From CAZOWL01 sp964583605 (GTDB lineage Bacteria > Pseudomonadota > Gammaproteobacteria > Chromatiales > Chromatiaceae), in the NCBI GenBank assembly GCA_964583605.1, contig CAZOWL010000005.1:30834-94833 (forward strand): a DNA stretch of 64,000 nt, given 5' to 3'. The translations under genes and the position numbers were made by a program. Below the pieces are notes generated by a model. The model had not been told where the DNA came from and did no database searches. It saw only the letters and a program-made list of their open reading frames with translations. Below, piece by piece: positions 52,565 through 60,406 of this stretch (position 1 is the first letter of the stretch; every line of letters starts with the position of its first letter).

Positions 52565-54756
52565 CAAGCCAGGCGCAGCGGCAGCTTACGGAGACGACGG
52601 CCGGTCGCGGCCGCCAACGCATTGGCGACGGCCGGGGCAATCACCGGTGTCGCCGGCTCGCCGACGCCGGTCGGTGCGGCGGTGGACGGGACGATGTGCA
52701 CCTCGACTTCGGGCATCTGGTCGATCGCCAGCACCTGATAGTCATCGAAGTTCGACTGCACCACACGGCCGCCTTCGAAGGTCAGCTCGCTGAGCAGCGC
52801 CGCCGACAGACCGAAGCCCATGCCGCCCTCCATCTGGGCCGCGACCATGTCCGGGTTGACAGCGATGCCGCAATCGACGGCGATCACGACTCGGTCCACC
52901 CGAAACCGCTCCCCGGCGACGCTCACGTCGGCAACCTGGGCGACGACGCTGTTGAAGGACTCGTGCACGGCTGCGCCGCGACCACGGCCCTCGCCGAGCG
53001 GTGAGCCCCAGCCGGCCTTGTCGGCGGCGAGCTGCAGCGTCCTCCGATGCCGCAGGTGATCCTCGCCGAGGAGATCCATCCGAAACGCGACCGCGTCCTG
53101 CCCAGCGACCGCGGCGAGCTCGTCGATCAGGCACTCGACGGCGAAAGCCGTATGGCTCGAGCCGACCGAGCGCCACCATTGAACCGGGACCTCGAGCACC
53201 GGCGAACGCAGATCGATGCGGAGATTGGCGATCCGATACGGGAGATCCGTCGCCCCCTCCACCGAGGTCCGATCGACCCCGTCGACGATCATCTGGGACT
53301 CGAAGGCCGTGCCGGCCATGATCGACTGGCCGACGATCCGATGCTCCCACGCAATCGACCGGCCCTGCCCGTCGAGTCCAGCCCGCAGCCGGTGCAGATA
53401 CAACGGCCGGTACCAGCCCCCGCGGGTGTCGTCCTCGCGCGTCCATTGCAGCTTGACGGGGTGCTTGCCGCCGATCGCCTTGAAGATCTCAGCGGCCTCG
53501 ACGACATAGTCGGACACCGGATTCGCTCGACGCCCAAAAGAGCCGCCGGCGAACAGCATCTCGATCCGCACCTGCGGCGGCTTGAGCCCGAGGACCCTTG
53601 CGACGGCGGCCTGATCGGCGGTCTGGAACTGCTCACCGTTCAGGACGCGCACGCCGTCGCCGTCCGGCGCGATGACGCAATTGAGCGGCTCCATCGCGGC
53701 ATGGGCCAGGAACGGCAGCTCGAAATCCGCCTCGATGACATGGGCGGCCGCGGACAGGGCTGCCGCCGTATCGCCCTCTTGCCGCGCCACCGCACCAGGC
53801 CGGCCGGCCAGCTCGCGATAATGCGCCAGGATCTGATCGCTGCTGAGGGAAAAGGCATCCGTCTCGTCCCAGACGATCGTCGGTCGCAGCGCATCGCACC
53901 CGCGATGGGCGCTCCAGAAATCCTCGGCCAGCACGGCGACGCCCGTCGGAACCGCGACGACCTGCTTGACGCCGGCCACGGTGCGGGCTGCTGCGGCATC
54001 GAATGACTTGAGCCGGGCGCCGAAGCGTGGCGGGTGCGCCACCACCGCGGTCAGCATCCCCGGCAGCCTCACGTCCTGCGTGAAGCGCGCCTGACCGGTG
54101 ATCTTGCTGGTGTTGTCCTGACGCGGGAGGTGCGCCTTGCCGATCAGCCGGAATTCGGCCGGCTCCTTCAGTACCACATCCTTCGGAACGGGGAGCCGCG
54201 CGGCGTCCTGGGCCAGCTCGCCGAAACTGGCCTCCCCTCCACTCGGGTGGCTGAGGCGGCCGTCGCGGATCCGGATCTCGCTCGCATCGACCTGCCAGCG
54301 GCGGGCGGCGGCTTCAATGAGCATCTGCCGCGCTGTGGCGCCCGCCCGGCGCAGCTGCTCCCACGAATTGGCCATCGAGGTGCTGCCGCCGGTGCCCTGC
54401 ACGGGCCCCCAGGCCAGATTGTTGTAGCGCTCGGCATCGGCCGGTGCCCCTTCGACAAAGACCTGATCCCAGCGCGCGTCGAGCTCTTCGGCGACGAGCG
54501 TCGGCAAGCCCGTATAGGGCCCCTGCCCCATCTCCAGATGCTTGACGATCACGGTGACGCGGTCGTCGGGGCCGATACGCACGAAGGCATTCGGTGCCAG
54601 CTCGCTCGCCTCGGGTGTCTGCCCGCCGCCAGCCGCGGCTCGCGGGGCCCTGGTCGCCATTGGCAGGTAGAGGCCCAAGGTCAGGCCGACGCCAACCGCG
54701 GCGCCCTGCTGGAAGAAGGCGCGGCGGCTGACGTTCTCGATTCGATCATCGGTCAT
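52564..54756 (-). CDS. Tat-exported molybdopterin subunit of an IorB-type hydroxylase
   Basis: A 730-residue large subunit of the xanthine-dehydrogenase family, closest in layout to isoquinoline 1-oxidoreductase beta subunits and aldehyde dehydrogenases. A twin-arginine signal SRRAFFQQG at residues 10-18 precedes a hydrophobic stretch, so the enzyme is exported folded. Mo-cofactor segments include EMGQGPYTGLPTLVAEELD, WRSVGSSHTAFAVECLIDE and the C-terminal GVGEPATPVIAPAVANAL with the catalytic Glu. There is a strong GAGGGGG before the ATG. The substrate is unknown. Confidence 0.9.
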   Translation of the reverse strand: MTDDRIENVSRRAFFQQGAAVGVGLTLGLYLPMATRAPRAAAGGGQTPEASELAPNAFVRIGPDDRVTVIVKHLEMGQGPYTGLPTLVAEELDARWDQVFVEGAPADAERYNNLAWGPVQGTGGSTSMANSWEQLRRAGATARQMLIEAAARRWQVDASEIRIRDGRLSHPSGGEASFGELAQDAARLPVPKDVVLKEPAEFRLIGKAHLPRQDNTSKITGQARFTQDVRLPGMLTAVVAHPPRFGARLKSFDAAAARTVAGVKQVVAVPTGVAVLAEDFWSAHRGCDALRPTIVWDETDAFSLSSDQILAHYRELAGRPGAVARQEGDTAAALSAAAHVIEADFELPFLAHAAMEPLNCVIAPDGDGVRVLNGEQFQTADQAAVARVLGLKPPQVRIEMLFAGGSFGRRANPVSDYVVEAAEIFKAIGGKHPVKLQWTREDDTRGGWYRPLYLHRLRAGLDGQGRSIAWEHRIVGQSIMAGTAFESQMIVDGVDRTSVEGATDLPYRIANLRIDLRSPVLEVPVQWWRSVGSSHTAFAVECLIDELAAVAGQDAVAFRMDLLGEDHLRHRRTLQLAADKAGWGSPLGEGRGRGAAVHESFNSVVAQVADVSVAGERFRVDRVVIAVDCGIAVNPDMVAAQMEGGMGFGLSAALLSELTFEGGRVVQSNFDDYQVLAIDQMPEVEVHIVPSTAAPTGVGEPATPVIAPAVANALAAATGRRLRKLPLRLA

Positions 54757-54769
54757 CGCCCAGCCCCCC

Positions 54770-55225
54770 TCACGCGAGCCCGGCCGCGGCCTGCTTGATC
54801 GCAGCGCGGATGCGGGCATAGGTCGCACAGCGGCACAGATTCCCCGACAGGGCCTGGTCGATATCCGCGTCGGCGGGGGCCGGGTTGCTCGCCAACAAGG
54901 CGGTGGCCGAGAGGATCTGACCCGATTGGCAAAAGCCACACTGCACGACATTGAGATCGGCCCAGGCGCTTTGTACCGCCTTTCCGATCTCGCTCTGGAG
55001 ACCCTCGATCGTGATCAGCTCACCACCCGCCGCCGCCGACAGCGGTATCGAGCACGAGCGGACCGGCGCACCGTCCAACAGCAGGGTACAGGCCCCGCAG
55101 CGGGCAATGCCGCAGCTATACTTGGTGCCAGTGAGGCCCAGGTGCTCGCGCACGGCCCAGAGCAGTGGCATGTTTGCATCCAGGTCGAGCTGATGCGCTT
55201 GGCCATTCACGGTCAGCCTGATCAT
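54770..55225 (-). CDS. [2Fe-2S] subunit of an IorA-type molybdenum hydroxylase
   Basis: A 151-residue iron-sulfur subunit with two [2Fe-2S] clusters. The N-terminal plant-type cluster uses Cys38, Cys43, Cys46 and Cys58; the C-terminal helical cluster uses Cys96, Cys99, Cys131 and Cys133. It moves electrons from the molybdenum site of the next gene's product, 13 bp downstream. GGAGG precedes the ATG. There is no FAD subunit in the operon, as in the isoquinoline-oxidoreductase type that passes electrons to a cytochrome. Confidence 0.93.
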   Translation of the reverse strand: MIRLTVNGQAHQLDLDANMPLLWAVREHLGLTGTKYSCGIARCGACTLLLDGAPVRSCSIPLSAAAGGELITIEGLQSEIGKAVQSAWADLNVVQCGFCQSGQILSATALLASNPAPADADIDQALSGNLCRCATYARIRAAIKQAAAGLA

Positions 55226-55346
55226 GGGGTCCTCCGGTGAAGATGGGAGATCGGCCCTTCTCGAGCGGGGCCGGATCCCGCGCGGATCGCGCGCGGATCG
55301 GTGAGCGACTGAAGATAACGCGCGAGCCGACTCGGGCCAAGCTCCT

Positions 55347-56249
55347 TCAGGGCACCCGTCTGTCTTGCAAGGCGACAGTGGACCCCCTCTGCTTCCCTGT
55401 CCGCTTGTCTCGGTACATCGCATCGTCCGCCAAGCGCAGCGCCTCCTCGAGCGCGGCCGGCGTAGCGGCGGTTGCCGCTCCCAAAGACAGGGAAAGAAAG
55501 GGCGTTGGATCACGCCGGTTGTATTCGCCGAGCGCCTCACGGATGCGGGCGATGATCGCCTGCGCCTCCGCCGCATCGGTGCGGTGCAGGATAATCACGA
55601 ACTCATCGCCGCCGAGCCGAACGACGGCGTCTTCGACACGCACAGCGTGCTCGAGCACGCGGCCGGCCTTCTGGATCAGAAAGTCACCGGCCGAGTGACC
55701 GTGGTGATCGTTGACGCGCTTGAGACCGTCGACATCCGCAATCAAGAGGCTCACCGGAAAATCCTCGGCCGAGCTGAGCCGCTGTTTTGCCTCGTTGAAG
55801 AAGGCGCGGTTGTAAAGCCCCGTCAGCGCGTCGTGCTGGCTCAGGTACCGGACATGCTGCTCGGCGATGCGCTTCTCGCGCAGACCCTCAATCATCTGGT
55901 TGAAGGCGGCCGAAAAGTCCCCGAGGAAGTCGACCCGCTGATCGAGATCGCCAGCCGCGATCTGCTCGGCCTGCCAGGTGAGGTGCCGCAGATTTCCCTG
56001 CAGCTGTTTGAGCGGATCAAGGAGGTGCTGCCGCGGCGGCGGCTCGTGGCTCAGATCGCCATTGGCAAGCGAGACGGCGAGCCGTTGCATCGCCGCGAGC
56101 TGCTCCAACAGGCGGTCGAAGACCTCCGCAAATGCTTGCAGCTCCGGCGAGAGACGGCCTGGGCGGAGTGGCTCGGCCGGCTGCGAGGCGAGCAGCTGCT
56201 CGATGCGGCCCTTGGCGGTGCTCAAATAACGGCGGTCCTCGTCGTTCAC
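55347..56249 (-). CDS. Diguanylate cyclase (GGDEF)
   Basis: A 300-residue protein. The C-terminal half is a GGDEF domain: SQHDALTGLYNRAFFNEA near residue 140, LIADVDGLKRVNDHHGHSAGD and the active-site RLGGDEFVII. The N-terminal half is soluble and looks like a HAMP-related region with QRLAVSLANGDLSHEPP and AAGDLDQRVDFLGDF, but no membrane helix is seen. It makes cyclic di-GMP. I chose the GTG at 56249 because it overlaps the V4R gene stop (GTGA). An RxxD inhibitory site (five residues before GGDEF) is not apparent. Confidence 0.9.
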   Translation of the reverse strand: MNDEDRRYLSTAKGRIEQLLASQPAEPLRPGRLSPELQAFAEVFDRLLEQLAAMQRLAVSLANGDLSHEPPPRQHLLDPLKQLQGNLRHLTWQAEQIAAGDLDQRVDFLGDFSAAFNQMIEGLREKRIAEQHVRYLSQHDALTGLYNRAFFNEAKQRLSSAEDFPVSLLIADVDGLKRVNDHHGHSAGDFLIQKAGRVLEHAVRVEDAVVRLGGDEFVIILHRTDAAEAQAIIARIREALGEYNRRDPTPFLSLSLGAATAATPAALEEALRLADDAMYRDKRTGKQRGSTVALQDRRVP

Positions 56250-56782
56250 GCTCTGACGGGTTCGGGCCTCACCTCGAACCGGCAGGTCCGATCGCCGGTC
56301 GCCCAGCAATCGATCTCCTTCGCAGAGAAGGGCCTGCCGGTGTAGGCGTGGAGCACGCCCGCGATGAAGCCCTCGTCATAGTCACAGACACTGGTACCGG
56401 TGACAGGCAGGCCCGAGCAGTCGAGATCCTCCGATACGGTCAACGTGAAGACCAGCTGCTCGGTATCCGCCTTCTCAATCCGCAGCACACCGATCCCGAG
56501 CTCCTTCAGGCGGGTCTGCAGCTGCGCGATGAAGGCATTGAGCGGCTGCTCACGATCCAGTATGTTCAAACATAGCTCGCGGCCGGCGATCCAGCCGGCC
56601 TCCCGGAGTAGGTCGGCGGCCTTCTCCTCGCCGTATCGCTGCGCGAGAGCCTCGCGCATCGTGTACTGGGCCAGTCGATAGACGACCACTGGGACCTGCA
56701 AGCCGAGATTGGGCCGTCCCAGCGCGATGTCACCGAGATCGGCCCATTGGAAGCGATAGCTCTCACCAAAGGCAGGGATCAT
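56246..56782 (-). CDS. V4R-domain sensor-like protein
   Basis: A 178-residue soluble protein with a 4-vinyl-reductase-type (V4R) small-molecule-binding domain in its C-terminal half, ending GFIAGVLHAYTGRP followed by CWATGDRTCRFEV, the usual cysteine-containing V4R tail. It has no DNA-binding or membrane part. The ATG has GGAGGAGG upstream. It is translationally coupled to the diguanylate cyclase and could control it in response to a ligand; this is inferred. Confidence 0.8.
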   Translation of the reverse strand: MIPAFGESYRFQWADLGDIALGRPNLGLQVPVVVYRLAQYTMREALAQRYGEEKAADLLREAGWIAGRELCLNILDREQPLNAFIAQLQTRLKELGIGVLRIEKADTEQLVFTLTVSEDLDCSGLPVTGTSVCDYDEGFIAGVLHAYTGRPFSAKEIDCWATGDRTCRFEVRPEPVRA

Positions 56783-56812
56783 TGGGCCTCCTCCAAGGTT
56801 GTGCGCTGGCTA

Positions 56813-56935
56813 ACGATCATGGGACGAGGCGAGCCACCCTAGATGATGAAATGCCGCCTCGTCCCTGATCGTTCCCTCACCCCAACCCTCTCCCAGAGGG
56901 CGAGGGAGCGAAGGTGCTACGCGATTTTCATGGTA
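56813..56935 (+). repeat. Three-hairpin repeat, copy 8 (subfamily B)
   Basis: Full copy, nearly identical to copy 4. Directly followed head to tail by copy 9. Lies just upstream of the V4R start codon. Confidence 0.93.
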
Positions 56936-57060
56936 ACGATCATGGGGCGAGGCGAGCCACCCCGGATGATGAAAGGTCGCCCCGCCCCTGATCGTTCCCT
57001 CACCCCCATCCTCTCCGAGAGGGCGAAGGAGCCAACGTGCTTCGCGAATCTCATAGTAGG
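56936..57060 (+). repeat. Three-hairpin repeat, copy 9 (subfamily A)
   Basis: Full copy in tandem with copy 8 but belonging to the other subfamily, with the standard GGGGCGAG left arm and a changed right arm (TCGCCCCGCCCC). Confidence 0.92.
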
Positions 57061-57657
57061 GGAGCGATATGCGGTTGATGGTCTCTGGCGGGCGCTATTC
57101 TAAACCTCGGTGCCCGGTCGGACGCTGTGCCGCTGTTGGCAGAAAGCGGCCCCACCGCACGACAGCCGGGTGCTCAGGTGCTGCGCCGGTACGACCACTC
57201 AGGTCCGTTCTCAGCGGTTCAGGGTCGCCAAGTGCGCGCCGCAGTGGTCGGCGATTTCGCGATACTTGTAGGCTCCGGTGGCGTGCGCCGCGACAATTGC
57301 CGCGCCGCTATGAGGCTTAAGCCCCGCCGAACGGCGTTGCGCGCCTCTGCTGCCGATCGGTCCGGCGGAAGGCCCCTCACCACCAAGCATGCATGCCCGC
57401 GGCGCAACGCTCGCCTGCCTCGACCCCGCCCCAAACGAGATGGCTCTGAGGTCAGTACCCAAACTGGGGCGAGCTGTGAGACGGCTGAAACAATTCTGTC
57501 GCCGTTGCGTGGCACAATTGCGTCGGGTAGCCCGGAAGGAGCGGGTCGCGGACATCACGGCAGCGAATGACCCGCGAACGCACGACGAACGATCTGCCCT
57601 GCGGGCCCCCCGATCCACCAACAACCACCCAATCCGTGCCAGCGCCGGGCTTTGAGC
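57061..57657. other. Decayed interval between tandem repeats and a hypothetical gene
   Basis: About 600 bp without an intact gene. It contains the transposase remnant at 57211-57318. Other open frames here lack start signals and family resemblance. Confidence 0.55.
57211..57318 (-). pseudogene. Remnant of a REP-associated transposase (C-terminal tail)
   Basis: The minus-strand frame ends with AAIVAAHATGAYKYREIAD then HCGAHLATLNR and a stop. This closely resembles the helix-turn-helix-like tail of Y1-type REP-associated tyrosine transposases (pattern AxAxATGxYSYxEIAxxFGVH-type). The upstream catalytic HUH domain is not found. It lies 150 bp from two tandem repeat copies. Confidence 0.5.
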
Positions 57658-58272
57658 ATGAGCACACCTTCCGAGACAGGACCAACCCCGATGAAGACCG
57701 AGACACCCCAGCCGTTGGACGTCGAGCGGCCGGCGCACGATGACCAACCCGAGTCCCTACCCGACCCTGCGCCGGGGCCTGATGAACAATACGAGCCAGT
57801 CGCCGTCCAGCTCGCCTCCGAGGCGACGCCCGAAGCGGCCATCGCCCCCGGACCAGTGCCGTCGACCGACCTTCGGGCCCCTGCTGCCGAGGGGCTGACT
57901 ATCGAACGCCTCGTAGCGCAACGCCTGCAGAGGATGGCCAACCCGCGGCTGGACCAGCGCAAGCTCGCGCGGCTGATCAAGGCCGTTATCGATCAGATCA
58001 ACCGGACCGAGGCGCTGCCGCGACCCATCACCGTTGGGGCCAGAGACCACCTCGCCGAGGCCGCCGCAACACGCCTGTTCCGCCAACGACTGAAGGCGAA
58101 CGACCTGCCCCAGCTACTCGCCCGCGCGGCAAGCCAATTACCGGCGGTCGCGACACGGATCGAGACCCAGATCGCCGACACACCGAACCAGCGCCGCGAT
58201 CGGATCGACGCCAGGCAGCTGCGGCGGGCCCGTCAGGCGGGAGTGCTTGACGGGCTCGACCCCTGGGGCTGA
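57658..58272 (+). CDS. Hypothetical protein
   Basis: A 204-residue protein that I do not recognise. The first 75 residues are rich in Pro, Glu and Asp and probably disordered. The rest is helical and basic (TIERLVAQRLQRMANPRLDQ, LIKAVIDQINRTEALPRPIT, AATRLFRQRLKANDLPQLL) and ends DGLDPWG. There is no signal peptide. A TTG two codons upstream is an alternative start. Codon use is like that of neighbouring real genes. Confidence 0.6.
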   Translation: MSTPSETGPTPMKTETPQPLDVERPAHDDQPESLPDPAPGPDEQYEPVAVQLASEATPEAAIAPGPVPSTDLRAPAAEGLTIERLVAQRLQRMANPRLDQRKLARLIKAVIDQINRTEALPRPITVGARDHLAEAAATRLFRQRLKANDLPQLLARAASQLPAVATRIETQIADTPNQRRDRIDARQLRRARQAGVLDGLDPWG

Positions 58273-58500
58273 TCCCTTGCCGGCGATCTTCCATGGTGGT
58301 GCCTTCGGGATCCGTATCGCTGCGTTCATCACCCAAGGCCTCGTCAATCGACGCATCGCTACCGCCTTCCGCATCCTTGTCGGGTTGCTGGCGGCGATTC
58401 CATCCGTGGTCTACGGCCTCTCGGGGATCTAGGTGCTCATCCCGGCGCGACGGCCGCTGGCCGATTCGCTGCGCGTGCAAGGCCCGGTATCACCCGGCAG
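58262..58500 (+). pseudogene. Remnant of phosphate ABC transporter permease pstC
   Basis: In frame with 58262 the translation contains AFGIRIAAFITQ, then RRIATAFRILVGLLAAIPSVVYGLSGI, a stop (TAG, 58430-58432) and VLIPARRPLADSLR. LLAAIPSVVYGLWGIFVLVP is the conserved core of PstC; here Trp became Ser and the Phe codon became a stop. The rest of the gene is missing. Its N-terminal side runs into the end of the hypothetical gene. Confidence 0.65.
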
Positions 58501-58524
58501 TGCGGAATCGGTCACCGAGCACGG

Positions 58525-60390
58525 TCAGGCAGAGACATGAGGCCGCCACACCCTGTGTCGGAACCGATGTTTTCGCGAAAGCCTTGAAGCCGCGGCCAGA
58601 AGGCCGGCGAACAAAGCCAGACCCCAGGTTGGCAAAAAGGGCACATCGGCGTCGATGGTATCGTCTGGCTCGGGGACGAGTGGATTGGGGTCCTGATCGT
58701 CGGGAAGACTATCATTGTCGTCATCGGTATCGGCGTTATTGCCTATCCCGTCGCCATCGGTATCCAGCCATTCCGTGTCGTCATAGGCAAAGGCATCGAG
58801 CGGATTCTCGACGCCATCACCATCGATGTCCGGGTCGCACACATCCCCCATCCCGTCTTCATCCAGATCGGCCTGGTCGGAATTAGCGATCATCGGGCAG
58901 TTGTCCAGGTAGTCACCAATCACATCCCCATCCTGGTCGAGCTCAAGCTGCCAGGCCAGGGCATAGTCCCAGTTGAATGGCGGCTGGCCCGCCTTGGGGA
59001 CAACCTGTAGCCGATACTCCCGCCACGGTGCGAGCGGAGCGTACAGATTCTCGGTGCTCTCGTTGGTGCTGGAGGAAGTGAGCACGAGGCTCATTCCTTC
59101 CGTGACGTCATACAGATTCACGTCCAAATCGTGCAGATGCGCATCTCCTGTGAAGACGAAGGGGCTCCATCCTTCGTCAATGGAGATATTCCATACTAGT
59201 GACGCCGTTAATATGACCGGCGACGTCGCGGTTGAAAAATCGTAGGTCGCGACGGAATTGCTGCCCAATCCACCGAACGCCGGGTCGTAATCGAATCCCC
59301 GGGTACCGATCTCAGAACCGCCGTCCTCCGTACTGTTCTGCTCACCAGCAGCGATAATGTAATAGCTGTTGTAGAGATTCAGCTGGCCCGCTCCATAGCG
59401 AATGTCCAGGCCATTGGAAGATCGATTCTCAGCGGCTCCACGGTAGTCCGCAAGATTTGCGGCACCGCCCGAATTCCTGGTGTAGCGATCGGCACCGGCC
59501 ATCAGGGCCGCCTTGATGACCTCGGAACGTTCCGCGTTGTAGATCGTCGCGCCAGCTCGGTTGCTCGTGGAGGCCTCCACCGGGTCTGTCGACAGAGAGG
59601 GATTGGCGTGTCCCGTCTCGATCAATAGCGCCGCCGCTGCGGCAGCCACCGGCGTTGCAGCGCTGGATGTCGTGAGGCTGACGACGAGATCGATGCCTGT
59701 GCGGCCCGCGACATAGACCGAGTCGACCGCGGGGCTGCCCCGGCCATTGGCGCCATCGGATTTCCCCACACTGATCACATTGAACGCCGAGCTGAACAGC
59801 GGCGAATTCGTCGAGGCCGAGTTCTTGAGTCCGACAACTTGCAGATGCTCGTCCGCATCGATCAACCAGTCGATCCGGCGTAGGAGCTCAGCGATGAACT
59901 CCATATCGCTCGAGCTCCCAATCCAGCTGTGATTCGATATCCGGTCAGCAGTGGAACGCGGATCGCCCCAGCCGTAGTTCAGCACGCCGTACTCTAGCCA
60001 GGCAGACACCCAGTGGGCATTGACCGAATCGATATCAAAGGCTATCGATGACGTGCCATAAAAACGCCGTGCGACAGAGGTTGCATGGCCCGAACTCTGC
60101 GACAGGCCGTAGTAATCCTGGATATCGCTGGCATCCGTGATGACATCATCCACCAGATGCGGGTCGCTGCGATCAGGCAAATAGACCGGCAGCTCCGCAG
60201 TCGCACTGTTATTGTCGTGGTCGACCCAGCTGGTCTGGGCCTCGACATGTCCGACACTCACGCCCGCCCCTGTGGGCATGGCTGCGGACAGCTCAGCTTG
60301 CAAGCGCCCAGATCCAATATCGTCCTGGTACCCAGCCAAGGCGAGGTCGGCCATCAAGAATAGGGCGACGACAACAGAACGCCTTCTCAT
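58525..60390 (-). CDS. Subtilase-like serine protease with thrombospondin type 3 repeats
   Basis: A 621-residue exported protein with a signal peptide at residues 1-19. The S8-type catalytic region shows His102 in SSGHATSVA, Asn153 in SNHSWIG and Ser243 in TSSAATPVAAAAAALL. At the usual Asp position the motif reads VGHVEAQ, giving Glu50. Residues about 490-575 are Asp-rich calcium-binding repeats (thrombospondin type 3), for example DLDEDGMGDVCDPDIDGDG. The C-terminus (582-621) has LPTWGL, a membrane helix and a basic tail, like exosortase-type sorting signals. Probably secreted or cell-surface; substrate unknown. Confidence 0.85.
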   Translation of the reverse strand: MRRRSVVVALFLMADLALAGYQDDIGSGRLQAELSAAMPTGAGVSVGHVEAQTSWVDHDNNSATAELPVYLPDRSDPHLVDDVITDASDIQDYYGLSQSSGHATSVARRFYGTSSIAFDIDSVNAHWVSAWLEYGVLNYGWGDPRSTADRISNHSWIGSSSDMEFIAELLRRIDWLIDADEHLQVVGLKNSASTNSPLFSSAFNVISVGKSDGANGRGSPAVDSVYVAGRTGIDLVVSLTTSSAATPVAAAAAALLIETGHANPSLSTDPVEASTSNRAGATIYNAERSEVIKAALMAGADRYTRNSGGAANLADYRGAAENRSSNGLDIRYGAGQLNLYNSYYIIAAGEQNSTEDGGSEIGTRGFDYDPAFGGLGSNSVATYDFSTATSPVILTASLVWNISIDEGWSPFVFTGDAHLHDLDVNLYDVTEGMSLVLTSSSTNESTENLYAPLAPWREYRLQVVPKAGQPPFNWDYALAWQLELDQDGDVIGDYLDNCPMIANSDQADLDEDGMGDVCDPDIDGDGVENPLDAFAYDDTEWLDTDGDGIGNNADTDDDNDSLPDDQDPNPLVPEPDDTIDADVPFLPTWGLALFAGLLAAASRLSRKHRFRHRVWRPHVSA

Positions 60391-60406
60391 CAGAACGCCT
60401 TCTCAT
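60375..60406. repeat. 16-bp tandem duplication at the protease start
   Basis: CAGAACGCCTTCTCAT occurs at 60375-60390 and again at 60391-60406. It duplicates the start codon region; the upstream ATG at 60406 is out of frame because 16 is not a multiple of three. Confidence 0.9.

Noticed and set aside
56813..57060. CRISPR array
   Set aside because: Two direct copies of about 125 bp with no spacers; they belong to the dispersed three-hairpin family.
57211..57747. An intact transposase gene
   Set aside because: Only the last 35 or so residues look like a transposase tail; upstream sequence in all frames lacks the catalytic HUH and Tyr motifs.
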